A DNA stretch of 64,000 nt from CBDFHV01 sp965247705 (GTDB taxonomy: Bacteria > Pseudomonadota > Alphaproteobacteria > Rhodospirillales > CAMCUA01): the NCBI GenBank assembly GCA_965247705.1, contig CBDFHV010000060.1, positions 9,444 to 73,443 on the forward strand, given 5' to 3'. Below the pieces are notes generated by a model. That model worked only from the letters and a program-made list of their open reading frames with translations, had not been told where the DNA came from and did no database searches. The position numbers and the translations under genes are program-made. The first letter of the stretch is position 1, and every line of letters begins with the position of its first letter. Of this stretch, positions 15,540 through 23,957 are shown in pieces.

Positions 15540-17039
15540 ATGTACTCAGTGGATTTATATGCGCGTGTTCGACGGGCGTGCCATGTCGACGGGATGAGCA
15601 ATCGTGAGGCGGCGCGGGTTTTCGGGATCGACCGCAAGACGGTGGGCAAGATACTGGGGTTTTCGGTGCCGCCTGGCTACCGGCGTCAGCGACCGCCACG
15701 GCGTCCGAAGCTGGACGGATATACCGGCATTATCGACCGGATTCTGGAGGAAGACAGCAAGGTTCACCGCAAGCAGCGTCATACGGTGAAGAGGATCTAC
15801 GAACGGCTGCGCGACGAGTACGGGTTCACCGGCGGCTACACCATCGTCAAAGATTATGTGCGGGCATGCCGACACCGGTCGCGGGAGATGTTCGTGCCGC
15901 CGCATCACCCGCCTGGCCATGCCCAAGTGGACTTTGGCGAAGCCTTGGCGGTAATCGGCGGCGTACTCCAGAAGATCCACTTTTTTGCCTTCGATTTGCC
16001 GCACAGCGATGCCAGCTTCGTGAAGGCCTATCCGGCGGAGACGTCGGAGGCGTTCTGCGACGGCCATGTATCAGCGTTTGCCTTCTTCGGCGGTGTTCCC
16101 CAGTCGATCCTCTATGACAACACTACACTGGCGGTGGCGCGGATCCTGGGCGATGGCACCCGGCAGCGCACCCGGGTGTTCAGCGAGCTGCAATCCCATT
16201 ACCTGTTCGAAGACCGTTTCGGCCGCCCAGGCAAGGGGAACGACAAGGGCAAGGTAGAGGGGCTGGTTCGCTTCATCCGGCGCAACTACCTGGTACCGGT
16301 TCCCCATGTGGAGAGCTTCGAGGTGCTGAACGCCCGCCTCGAGGACCATTGCCGCCGTCGGCAGGACGACCGACTGCGCCGCCACAGCGAGACGATCGGC
16401 GAACGGCTTGCCCGTGACCGGGAAGTATTCCTTGAGTTCCCAGCGGTTCCCTACGAGCCTTGCGACCGCCGTCCCGGCCGGGTGAGCTCTCTGTCGCTGG
16501 TACGCTACAAGGGCAATGATTACTCGGTGCCCGTGGCCTACGGTCATCGCGAGGTGCTGATCCGGGGCTATGTCGACCAGGTGGCGATCAGCTGCAGCGC
16601 CGATGTCATCGCCCGGCACCGGCGCTCCTATGAGCGTGAGGACCTGATCTTCGATCCTCTGCATTACCTGCCGCTGATCGAGCAGAAAATCGGCGCGCTG
16701 GACCAGGCCGCCCCGCTCGCAGGTTGGCATCTGCCCGATTCCTTCGCCACGCTGCGCCGCCTGATGGAAGCCCGTATGGGCAAGCCCGGCAAGCGGGAAT
16801 ACGTCCAGGTCCTGCGTCTTCTGGAGAGCTTCCGTCTTGCCGAGGTCGAGGCGGCAATCGGCGATGCGCTGAAGCTGGGGGCGATCGGCTTCGATGCCGT
16901 CAAGCATCTGGTGCTGTGCCGTATCGAGCGCCGGCCGCCGCGGCTCGATCTCGAGCTTTATCCGTATCTCCCAAGGGCCCGGGTCGCGACGACCTCGGCC
17001 GGGAGCTACATGAGCCTGCTATCCGGGGTGAGACCATGA
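15540..17039 (+). CDS. istA: IS21-family transposase IstA
   Basis: A 499-residue DDE transposase. The N-terminal helix-turn-helix covers MSNREAARVFGIDRKTVGKIL (broken here for length: MSNREAARVFG then IDRKTVGKIL), and the core has HAQVDFGEA (first Asp), SILYDNTTLAV (second Asp) and GKGNDKGKVEGLVRF (Glu). Start at the ATG at 15540, preceded by GGCGGGGGG. The stop overlaps istB as ATGA. A second istA at 57577 is similar throughout but clearly diverged, so the two elements are not recent copies of each other. Confidence 0.92.
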   Translation: MYSVDLYARVRRACHVDGMSNREAARVFGIDRKTVGKILGFSVPPGYRRQRPPRRPKLDGYTGIIDRILEEDSKVHRKQRHTVKRIYERLRDEYGFTGGYTIVKDYVRACRHRSREMFVPPHHPPGHAQVDFGEALAVIGGVLQKIHFFAFDLPHSDASFVKAYPAETSEAFCDGHVSAFAFFGGVPQSILYDNTTLAVARILGDGTRQRTRVFSELQSHYLFEDRFGRPGKGNDKGKVEGLVRFIRRNYLVPVPHVESFEVLNARLEDHCRRRQDDRLRRHSETIGERLARDREVFLEFPAVPYEPCDRRPGRVSSLSLVRYKGNDYSVPVAYGHREVLIRGYVDQVAISCSADVIARHRRSYEREDLIFDPLHYLPLIEQKIGALDQAAPLAGWHLPDSFATLRRLMEARMGKPGKREYVQVLRLLESFRLAEVEAAIGDALKLGAIGFDAVKHLVLCRIERRPPRLDLELYPYLPRARVATTSAGSYMSLLSGVRP

Positions 17040-17803
17040 CCGATACCCCGCAGCTGTTGCTGAACCATCACCTCAAGACGCTCAGGCTGCCGACCTTCCT
17101 GAGGGAATACGACAAGCTGGCCCGGCAATGCGCCTCGGAAGGCGTCGACCATGTCCGCTATCTACAGCGGTTGGCGGAACTCGAGCTGATCGATCGGGAA
17201 CGCCGCCTGATAGAACGGCGCATCAAGGCGGCCCGTTTCCCGGTGGTTAAAAGCCTGGATGCGTTCGACTTCAAGGCCATCCCTTCGCTCAACAAGACGC
17301 TGGTGCTCGAGCTTGCCCGCGGCGAGTACATCGACCGCCGGGAGAACGTGATCGCGCTTGGCAACAGCGGAACCGGCAAGACCCATATCGCCCTTGGGCT
17401 CGGTCTGGCCGCTTGCCAGAAAGGGCTTTCGGTTGGCTTTACCACCGCCGCCGCTCTGGTGCATGAGCTCATGGAGGCGCGCGACGACAAACAGTTGCTG
17501 CGGTTCCAGAGGAGGCTCGCCGGGTACAAGATCCTGATCATCGACGAGCTCGGCTTCGTGCCGCTGTCAAAAACCGGCGCCGAGTTGCTGTTCGAGGTCT
17601 TCAGCCAGCGTTACGAGCGTGGTTCCGTCCTGGTCACCTCCAACCTGCCGTTCGATGAATGGACCGAGATATTCGGTTCCGAGCGCCTCACCGGCGCCTT
17701 GCTCGATCGCCTTACCCACCACGTCCATATTCTCGAGATGAACGGCGAGAGCTACCGGCTCAACCAGAGCAAAAACCGCAGAAAACCCGAAAAATCAGCC
17801 TGA
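17036..17803 (+). CDS. istB: IS21-family helper ATPase IstB
   Basis: A 255-residue AAA+ ATPase of DnaC/IstB type. Walker A is ALGNSGTGKTHIA and Walker B is ILIIDELGFVPL, with a sensor Asn in VTSNLPFDEW. It assembles on DNA and directs IstA to the target site. Translation is coupled to istA by a 4-base overlap. The protein looks intact, so this IS21 copy could still be active if its ends are. Confidence 0.93.
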   Translation: MTDTPQLLLNHHLKTLRLPTFLREYDKLARQCASEGVDHVRYLQRLAELELIDRERRLIERRIKAARFPVVKSLDAFDFKAIPSLNKTLVLELARGEYIDRRENVIALGNSGTGKTHIALGLGLAACQKGLSVGFTTAAALVHELMEARDDKQLLRFQRRLAGYKILIIDELGFVPLSKTGAELLFEVFSQRYERGSVLVTSNLPFDEWTEIFGSERLTGALLDRLTHHVHILEMNGESYRLNQSKNRRKPEKSA

Positions 17804-17955
17804 CCTACCTCGCGTCGCTTGCCCCCGTGGGTCCACAGGCCCCTCCCACGCGCGCCGCGCGCGGGTCCCTCCTATGGACTACGGGGACAAGCCTCAAACA
17901 CCGAGTGGCCCCTTTTTACGCCGCCCAATGGCCCCTTGTTACTCCGCCGTTGACA

Positions 17956-18569
17956 GGGGCGGCGGCCCGGTGCATGGGGAGCTGGCCGGCAAGACCGTCG
18001 GCATCGTCGGCCACGGACGCATCGGGCGCGCCGTGGCCGTCAGGGCGCGCGCCTTCGGCTGCCGGGTGATCGCCGCCACCCGCTCGCCGGCCAAGGGGGA
18101 CGACAACCTGGACCGCATCGCCGGCATGGAGGGCCTGGACGGCCTGCTGGGCGAGGCCGACTTCGTGGTCGTCTGCTGCCCCCTGGACGACGGGACCCGG
18201 GATTTGATCGGGCGGCGCCAGTTCGAACGCATGAAAGACACCGCGGTCCTTATCAACGTCGCCCGGGGCCCCGTTGTCCATGAGGAATCCCTGTTCGAGG
18301 CCTGCCGCGACGGCGCCATCGGCGGCGCCGTCATCGACGTCTGGTACCAGTATCCGGAGACCGTGGGCGCCCATTGCTGGCCGTCGCGTTTTCCCTTTCA
18401 GGAGCTGGACAAGGTCTTTATGACTCCCCACGCGTCGGGCTGGAGCGAGGGCCTGCTCGACCGGCGCATGGCGGCGATCGCCGGCAATCTGGACCGCCTG
18501 GCGAGCAGCCGCCCCTTAAGCAACGTGGTCCGGGTCGTTGGCGTGCCGGCGAAGGACTCTCCCGCATGA
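17956..18569 (+). pseudogene. D-2-hydroxyacid dehydrogenase, N-terminal part removed by IS21
   Basis: What remains is about 200 residues of an NAD-dependent D-isomer hydroxyacid dehydrogenase: the nucleotide-binding motif KTVGIVGHGRIGRAVAVRA, NVARGPVVHEESL with the catalytic Arg, and FMTPHASGWSEG with the catalytic His. Family members have about 320 residues, so roughly the first 110-130, including the outer half of the catalytic domain, are gone. The frame is open back into the IS21 right end (to 17874) but those residues are IS-derived. The TcuA-like gene follows after 13 bases, so an original operon was cut. Confidence 0.88.
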
Positions 18570-18582
18570 AGGACAACAGGCC

Positions 18583-20067
18583 ATGGAGACCCTGACCTGC
18601 GACGTGGCGGTGGTGGGGGCCGGTAACGCGGCCTTGAGCGCCGCCCTGGCCGCCCGCGAGCAGGGCGTCGACGTGCTGGTCCTGGAGCGCGCGCCCGAGG
18701 ACGAACGGGGCGGCAACAGCCGCTTCACCGGCGGCGTCATCCGCACCGTCTTCAACGGGGTCGAGGACCTGGAGAAGCTGTTCGACCTCAGCGACGAGGA
18801 AAAGCGCAACAGCGATTTCGGCAGCTATCCGACCGACAAATTCTACGACGACCTGGGCGAGATCACCAACTACCGCACCGACCCGGACCTGGCCGAGCTC
18901 TTGGTCACCCGCAGCTTCGACACCATCCACTGGCTGCGGGGCAAGGGCATCAAGCTGGCGCCCATGTACGGCCGGCAGGCCTTCAAGGTCGATGGACGGT
19001 TCGTGTTCTGGGGTGGCTTGGCGGTGGAAAGCTGGGGCGGCGGGCCCGGCCTCATGGACGGCATGTTCGCCATCGCGGCGCGGGAAGGCGCCCGCGTCCT
19101 CTACGATGCCCGGGCCTTGAGCCTGCTCCATGACGACGACGGGGTTCACGGCTTGCGTATCCGCCACGGTGGCCGGACCAAGGAGGTTCGGGCGAAAGCG
19201 GTGGTGCTGGCCTGCGGCGGCTTCGAGGCCAATACGGAGATGCGCACCCGCTATCTGGGACCCGGCTGGGAATTGGCCAAGGTGCGGGGCACCCGCTTCA
19301 ACACCGGCGACGGCATTACCATGGCGCTGGCGGCCGGCGCCATGCCGTGGGGCAACTGGTCCGGCTGCCACGCCGTCGCCTGGGACATGAACGCGCCGGA
19401 ATTCGGCGACCTGGCGGTGGGCGACAATTTCCAGAAGCACTGCTACCCCTGGGGCATCGTGGTCAATGGGCTGGGCCAGCGCTTCCTCGACGAAGGGGCG
19501 CACTTCCGCAACTTCACCTATGCCAAGTACGGCCGCGAGATCCTCAACCAGCCGGGCCAGTTCGCCTGGCAGGTCTTCGATTCGAAGATCATTCCCAGCC
19601 TGCGCGACGAGTATCGCATCCGCCAAGTCACCCGCGCCCGGGCCGACACACTGGAAGGCCTGGCCGACCAGATGGAAGGGGTCGACAAGGAAGGCTTCCT
19701 GCGCACCGCGCGGGCCTTCAACGAGGCGGTGCGTGCCGACATCCCCTACAACCCCGCCATTCTCGACGGCCGGCGGACCGAGGGCCTGGCCATCGACAAG
19801 ACCAACTGGGCCAATGCCCTGGACACACCCCCCTTCGAGGCCTACGGCGTCACCTGCGGCATCACCTTCACCTTCGGCGGCCTGAAAGTGACAACCGATA
19901 CCCAGGTGGTGGACACCGACGGACGGCCTATGCCGGGGCTCTACGCGGCGGGGGAAATCGTCGGCGGCCTCTTCTACTTCAACTACCCCGGCGGCAGCGG
20001 CCTCACCTCCGGCGCCGTCTTTGGCCGCATCGCCGGCGGCAACGCGGCCGGGGTCGTGCGGGCCTGA
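18583..20067 (+). CDS. FAD-dependent dehydrogenase (TcuA/fumarate-reductase flavoprotein type)
   Basis: A 494-residue flavoprotein. The N-terminal motif VAVVGAGNAALSAALAAREQG and the following LERAPEDERGGNSRFTGG match tricarballylate dehydrogenase TcuA and related fumarate-reductase-like proteins; the C-terminal flavin part ends YPGGSGLTSGAVFGRIAGG. Such enzymes desaturate or reduce dicarboxylates such as tricarballylate or 3-oxosteroids. The ATG at 18583 gives the family start. It lies downstream of the truncated hydroxyacid dehydrogenase, so the original promoter may be lost and expression may depend on IS21 read-through. Confidence 0.87.
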   Translation: METLTCDVAVVGAGNAALSAALAAREQGVDVLVLERAPEDERGGNSRFTGGVIRTVFNGVEDLEKLFDLSDEEKRNSDFGSYPTDKFYDDLGEITNYRTDPDLAELLVTRSFDTIHWLRGKGIKLAPMYGRQAFKVDGRFVFWGGLAVESWGGGPGLMDGMFAIAAREGARVLYDARALSLLHDDDGVHGLRIRHGGRTKEVRAKAVVLACGGFEANTEMRTRYLGPGWELAKVRGTRFNTGDGITMALAAGAMPWGNWSGCHAVAWDMNAPEFGDLAVGDNFQKHCYPWGIVVNGLGQRFLDEGAHFRNFTYAKYGREILNQPGQFAWQVFDSKIIPSLRDEYRIRQVTRARADTLEGLADQMEGVDKEGFLRTARAFNEAVRADIPYNPAILDGRRTEGLAIDKTNWANALDTPPFEAYGVTCGITFTFGGLKVTTDTQVVDTDGRPMPGLYAAGEIVGGLFYFNYPGGSGLTSGAVFGRIAGGNAAGVVRA

Positions 20068-20204
20068 CGCCGCGGCGGAATAGGAAGCGCTTTCGATGAT
20101 TGTCCTGCGTCGGGGCCGGGGGCCGGGTTATTTCGACGACAGGATGGGCCGCACGACGTGCCGGTTCCCCGACGCCATGTAAGCGCATATTGGATTGATA
20201 AGGT

Positions 20205-21194
20205 ATGACCGTACTGGTGACAGGCGCGTCGGGCTTCGTGGGGCTCAATCTTGTCGAGGCGTTGCTCGGGCGCGGCGAGGACGTGGTGGCGTTCGACGCC
20301 CAGGCGGTTCCCGAAAGCGCCCGCCGGGCCTTCGCCTCGCTTCCCGGCGCCCTCGAGAAAGTCGTCGGCGACGTCCGTGACGACGCGGCGCTGAACCGTC
20401 TCTTCGAGGATTTCCCCGTCGACCGCGCGTGGCACGGCGCCGCGGTCACCGGGGCCTATGATCGCGAACGGGAGGCGGGACGCACGATCCTCGACGTCAA
20501 CACCATGGGCACACATGCGGTCCTCGAAGCCGCGCGACGAAGCGGCCTACGGCGTTTCGTCTTCGCCAGCTCCAACTCCGTCTACGGGGAAAGCCAATAT
20601 CGCCACGCCGAGGTGAACGAGGACACGCCGCCGCTGCCCGACGCCATCTACGGGATAAGCAAATATGCCAGCGAACGATTGAGCCTGCGCTACCAAACAC
20701 TGTGGAACATGGACGTTATCTGCGCCCGCATCGGCGCCGTCTTCGGACCGTGGGAGCGGGACACCGGCTGCCGCGACCTGCTGTCGACGGTCTTCCAGCT
20801 GGCGTGCCTCGCGGTCGACGGCAAGGAGGCCGTTCTGCCGCCGCGGGACTTGCGCCGCGACCGTGTCTACGCTCGCAACGTCGCCGAGGGTCTTGTCGCC
20901 CTGCTTTTCGCCGAGGCGCCGACGTTCGACGTCTACAACCTGGGGTCCGGCGCCACCGTCAGCGACCGTCCCTGGTGCGAGCGGCTGAAGGCGCGATACC
21001 CGGCCTTCTCCTATCGCATCGCCGGTTCCGGGGAGGAGGCGAACGTGGACTATCACGAAACCCGGAACCGGGGGGCCCAGTCGATGGGCCGGATGACCGA
21101 GGACATCGGTTTCCGCCCGAAGTTCAGCCGCGACGAAGCCTTGGACGACTACTGCGACTGGATCGACCGCACGCCGGACTTCCGCGATCCATGA
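20205..21194 (+). CDS. NAD-dependent epimerase/dehydratase (extended SDR)
   Basis: A 329-residue extended short-chain dehydrogenase. The NAD motif is VLVTGASGFVGLNLVEALLG; the active-site Tyr-Lys pair is in AIYGISKYASERL; FASSNSVYGESQ supplies the catalytic Ser. It resembles UDP-glucose/galactose-type epimerases, but several bacterial sugar-acid or uronate dehydrogenases share this plan. It starts at an ATG at 20205 with GATAAGG before it. The 137 bases upstream hold no recognisable gene. Confidence 0.87.
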   Translation: MTVLVTGASGFVGLNLVEALLGRGEDVVAFDAQAVPESARRAFASLPGALEKVVGDVRDDAALNRLFEDFPVDRAWHGAAVTGAYDREREAGRTILDVNTMGTHAVLEAARRSGLRRFVFASSNSVYGESQYRHAEVNEDTPPLPDAIYGISKYASERLSLRYQTLWNMDVICARIGAVFGPWERDTGCRDLLSTVFQLACLAVDGKEAVLPPRDLRRDRVYARNVAEGLVALLFAEAPTFDVYNLGSGATVSDRPWCERLKARYPAFSYRIAGSGEEANVDYHETRNRGAQSMGRMTEDIGFRPKFSRDEALDDYCDWIDRTPDFRDP

Positions 21195-21525
21195 ACGAAC
21201 AAGTGCTTATGCGAATTCCGGTGGCGGGTTTGGCTCGATGGCAATATACGGGGACACAATGGTTATCTCAAAAACCTCGGGGACGAACGCCCGCTCCCTG
21301 CGGCTTGGGTTTGCGCCCGGGCTTGCATTCGGTCAAGCGGCGACCGGTGAGACGTCGATGATCTGGATGAAAGCACCGGTGCCCACAGGCCGGCTGGTCC
21401 GTACGCCTCGGCACAGCATATCACGGGGTAATTGTGGGGGCAAAATGCATATAGTGTCCCTGTGTATAGGTGAGCACGCTGAAGCGCTGGTAGAGAGGAG
21501 CTTGAAGTAGAGATCATGCTTAATC
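21195..21525. other. Non-conserved stretch before the first attC-like site
   Basis: I recognise no gene here. One plus-strand frame (21238-21510, 90 codons) stays open and ends 16 bases before the attC-like site, as a cassette gene would, but its protein is low in recognisable features. ATACGGGGACA near 21245 and AGTGTCCCTGTGTAT near 21451 form a weak inverted pair. Composition is mixed, unlike the epimerase gene upstream. It could be the remains of an earlier gene cassette. Confidence 0.35.
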
Positions 21526-21589
21526 ACATAACAGCCGGTTGCAGCGGACGGTCCGCTACTCGACCCGCCGCTGAACCGGAGCGTTAACC
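21526..21589 (+). repeat. attC-like recombination site 1
   Basis: The 64-bp site has the attC plan. The outer pair is ACATAAC (21526-21532) and GTTAACC (21583-21589). The inner arms are CCGGTTGCAGCGG and CCGCTGAACCGG, which pair completely except for one extra G in the left arm. That single unpaired base is the hallmark extrahelical base that guides integron integrases. The TIR-like gene starts 16 bases downstream, the usual spacing for a cassette. No integrase gene is in the window. Confidence 0.7.
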
Positions 21590-21605
21590 ATTACTGGACA
21601 CACCT

Positions 21606-22473
21606 ATGGCGCACAAATCAGGATCAACCACTCCTCCATCAAATGTTCTCGGAAGACAGGAGCTCGAAGCAGCCATTCGAAAGATTGAACGCCGAGTTGA
21701 GGAGCTGAAGGGATTCGATGTTTCCCCAATTAGGGAGCGATGGGATGCAAGAGCGAGCGCATTAGAGACGAAGATTAACGCCACGTTGGCGGAGATATTC
21801 GGCGAAGGCACCGCCGAATTCAATCGGTACTGCATAGGCTCATTTGACTCACTTCGTATTTTATTGGGAGGTGGAAACCGATTCTCGCCCACTGAGATTC
21901 AAGAAAGCTACCGCGAAGGTATACAAAAGGCAGTGATCAATCTTGAATCCCTTCGAGATCTCCTACGCGAGCGCGTAGATGAGCATGCCGAACCCGGACC
22001 AGTCCTTGGGGCCGAAGAGGATAGGCCAATCGGAAACCGCGTATTCATTGTGCATGGCCGCGATGAGGCCGCGAAAGAGGCGGTTGCACGGTTCGTGTCG
22101 CGCTTGCATCTCGCCCCGATAATTCTTCATGAGCAGCCGAATGCTGGTCGCACCATTATCGAGAAGCTTGAGGGGCACTTGGACGTCGACTTCGCGGTAG
22201 TGCTCCTGACACCGGACGACATAGGCGCGCCTGCTACAAAGCCGGATGAAACCCGACCCCGCGCGTCAAAACGTAGTCCTTGAATTAGGCCTTTTCCTCG
22301 GGGCGCTTGGGCGAAATTGTGTCTGCGCCCTGCATAAGGGCAATGTAGAACTACCCTCCGACTACGATGGTGTGATCTACGTGCCAATGGACGACGCCGG
22401 TGGCTGGCGTTTACTGTTGGCTCGAGAAATCAAGCAATCAGGAATGCACATCGATTTGAATCAGGCGATGTAA
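21606..22473 (+). pseudogene. TIR-like nucleotide-binding protein (PF10137 type), frameshifted, in an integron cassette
   Basis: The N-terminal part is helical (about residues 15-130). From about residue 145 it has VFIVHGRDEAAKEAVARF, ILHEQPNAGRTIIEKLE and FAVVLLTPDDIG, the PF10137 TIR-like domain, with E186 as likely catalytic Glu. The frame stops early, but the next frame (22246-22473) supplies the missing end: ARQNVVLELGLFLGALGR, ELPSDYDGVIYVPMDD and HIDLNQAM. The break falls in CGCGCG near 22255; restoring one CG unit gives a 289-residue protein. Such domains are used as NAD-degrading or nucleotide-sensing effectors in anti-phage defence. The gene lies exactly between two attC-like sites, and its GC content is lower than its neighbours. 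Confidence 0.82.
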
Positions 22474-22474
22474 T

Positions 22475-22531
22475 GGCTAACCAGTCATTGCAGCCTACGC
22501 CTAGCGATGCGGCTGAATTCGGGCGTTCATC
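22475..22531 (+). repeat. attC-like recombination site 2
   Basis: This 57-bp site begins one base after the TIR-like stop codon. The outer pair is GGCTAAC (22475-22481) and GTTCATC (22525-22531), the latter imperfect. Inner arms ATTGCAGCC and GGCTGAAT pair apart from one extra G in the left arm, exactly the asymmetry of site 1. The overall series (AACCAGTCATTGCAGCC ... GGCTGAATTCGGGCGTT) looks like common chromosomal-integron attC sites. The stop-to-attC spacing is typical of gene cassettes. Confidence 0.65.
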
Positions 22532-22750
22532 TTGGGAGCATTCGCAAACCGAGACTTGAAGCGTTCGAGGTTGGCAGGGGGAACAATAAGCTGAAGGTCC
22601 GCCTCCGGACTCGACAACTCGCGGCACTTCCGATTGTGGCTAATTGCCGCCGCAACAAGGACATGTGCGGCAACCCAATATGCAGTGGGTGTCTGCATTG
22701 ACCGGATAGGCACGGCTCGGCGACCTCTATGAGGTGTACAGATAGGGTAT
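22501..22750 (-). other. Possible inverted cassette ORF remnant
   Basis: On the minus strand a frame of up to about 85 codons runs from the IS481 edge into attC site 2 (ending ...PPANLERFKSRFANAPK then attC-encoded residues). It has plausible amino-acid composition but no family I know, and IS481 has removed whatever lay beyond 22750. It may be a fragment of a gene in a further cassette or simply chance. Confidence 0.25.
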
Positions 22751-22786
22751 TCACCTGACACTACCGCCCCGTATCCGCGCGCACGC

Positions 22787-22802
22787 GGGGGGGGGGGGGG
22801 GG
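22787..22802. repeat. Run of 16 G inside the IS481 left end
   Basis: An uninterrupted G16 tract sits just after the transposase stop (C16 on the coding strand). Such a tract is prone to slippage and quadruplex formation; its exact length may also be an assembly artefact. Confidence 0.7.
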
Positions 22803-22805
22803 TGA

Positions 22806-23855
22806 TTAAGCGGCTTTTGCCTTCTTCATCTTGGTCGGCGTCTCCTTTTTCGGCAATCCGTCCTTGAATGCCCTGGCCGGCGTGCGACCGTTCATGCCGC
22901 GACCCTGGTGCGGCCGTCGGGTGTTGTAGCCGACCAGGTAGGTGTCGAGATCGGCCTGCATCTCGTCGACGGACTCGTAGAACTTCTTGCGCCCCATGAC
23001 GCGGAAGTGCTCGTCGAGCAGGGTGCGGTGCAGCCTTTCGACATAACCGTTCGACTGCGGCCGCCGGACCTTGGTCGTGCGGTGCTCGATCTCCTCCAGT
23101 TGCAGGAACAGCTCATAGGGATGGCGATCCGGGCGGCCGCAGAATTCCCGGCCATTGTCCGACAGCACCGTGGTGATCCCCGCGTCGTGGGCCTCGAAGG
23201 TCGGCAGCACGTCGTTGTTCATCACGTGCACGGCGGTCAGCGGCAGTTTGGACGTGTAAAGTCTTCCCCAGGCATAGCGGCTGAAGCAATCGATGACGCT
23301 TTGCAGGTAGATCTTGCCGACTCCCTTCAGATGGCCGACGAAAAAGGTGTCCACGGCCACCAGGTCACCGGTGTGGTGGGTCTCGATATGGCGCTCGCGG
23401 AACTCGGGGCTGAACCGTTCCAGCAGCCGGATCTGCTCGTCGCTGAGTTCGATCTTGCACCCGCCGACGTGCTTCTCAAGGCGCAGCAGGCGATCGTGCT
23501 TGGTCAACAGATCGTGCCGGCTCCAGACACCGCGAACGCCGCCGGACGAAACCTGGATGCCCTTCAGCGCCAATTCCTGCGCCACCCGCAAGGGACCGTG
23601 GCCGGGGTGCTCCAGGGCATGATCGAGCACCGCTTTCTCGACCGCCTCGGAAACCCGGTTGGGATGCGGGCCGCGGGCGCCGGGCAGCCGGTCGATAAGC
23701 CCTTCCGCGCCATAAATCTGGAAGTTGCGCCGGATCTCGTAGAACTGCTGGCGGCTGTAGCCCATGATCCGGCAGGCCTTGGAGACGTTGTTCATCTCGA
23801 TGGCCAGCTCGAGCATCGATAGCTTGCGTCGTGCTACTTTATCCTTCGTGGTCAT
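22806..23855 (-). CDS. IS481-family transposase
   Basis: A 349-residue DDE transposase of full family length. The N-terminal helix-turn-helix is ACRIMGYSRQQFYEIRR; the catalytic core shows Asp in LVAVDTFFVGHL, Asp in TVLSDNGREF and Glu in NGYVERLHRTLLDE, with the family ending YNTRRPHQGRGMNGRTP. It starts at the ATG at 23855 with CAGGAGAGACGAC upstream. The gene appears intact. Confidence 0.92.
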   Translation of the reverse strand: MTTKDKVARRKLSMLELAIEMNNVSKACRIMGYSRQQFYEIRRNFQIYGAEGLIDRLPGARGPHPNRVSEAVEKAVLDHALEHPGHGPLRVAQELALKGIQVSSGGVRGVWSRHDLLTKHDRLLRLEKHVGGCKIELSDEQIRLLERFSPEFRERHIETHHTGDLVAVDTFFVGHLKGVGKIYLQSVIDCFSRYAWGRLYTSKLPLTAVHVMNNDVLPTFEAHDAGITTVLSDNGREFCGRPDRHPYELFLQLEEIEHRTTKVRRPQSNGYVERLHRTLLDEHFRVMGRKKFYESVDEMQADLDTYLVGYNTRRPHQGRGMNGRTPARAFKDGLPKKETPTKMKKAKAA

Positions 23856-23957
23856 GTCGTCTCTCCTGGTGCGGGTTGCGATGAAGCGTCAACTCCATCC
23901 TACAACCCCCCAGGGGCGGCATGGCCACGCCTCTCAGCGGGCCAAAATGTCAGGTGA

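Larger units (their letters stand above)
15421..17955 (+). mobile_element. IS21-family element, copy 1
   Basis: The ends are TGAGAAGGGCGGCGCAATAA (left) and the complement of TGTCAACGGCGGAGTAACAA (right), imperfect inverted repeats of IS21 type. Internal repeats with a GGCCCCTTTT / AAAAGGGGCC core occur near both ends (about 15485 and 17907-17945), as expected for the multiple transposase-binding sites of this family. It carries istA and istB. On its left is a cut IS5 element, on its right a beheaded dehydrogenase gene. No matching target duplication is visible, which points to an adjacent deletion. Confidence 0.85.
22751..23957 (-). mobile_element. IS481-family element
   Basis: The ends are TCACCTGACACTACCG (left, 22751) and its imperfect inverse finishing TGTCAGGTGA (right, to 23957). 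The element is about 1.2 kb and contains one transposase gene on the minus strand. Its left end carries a run of 16 G (22787-22802). The right end touches the stop codon of the MaoC gene at 23958, and the left end has cut a possible cassette ORF. Confidence 0.8.

Noticed and set aside
22473..22560. Short gene starting MANQSLQPTPSDAAEFG
   Set aside because: The peptide is the translation of the attC-like site, a common artefact in cassette arrays.
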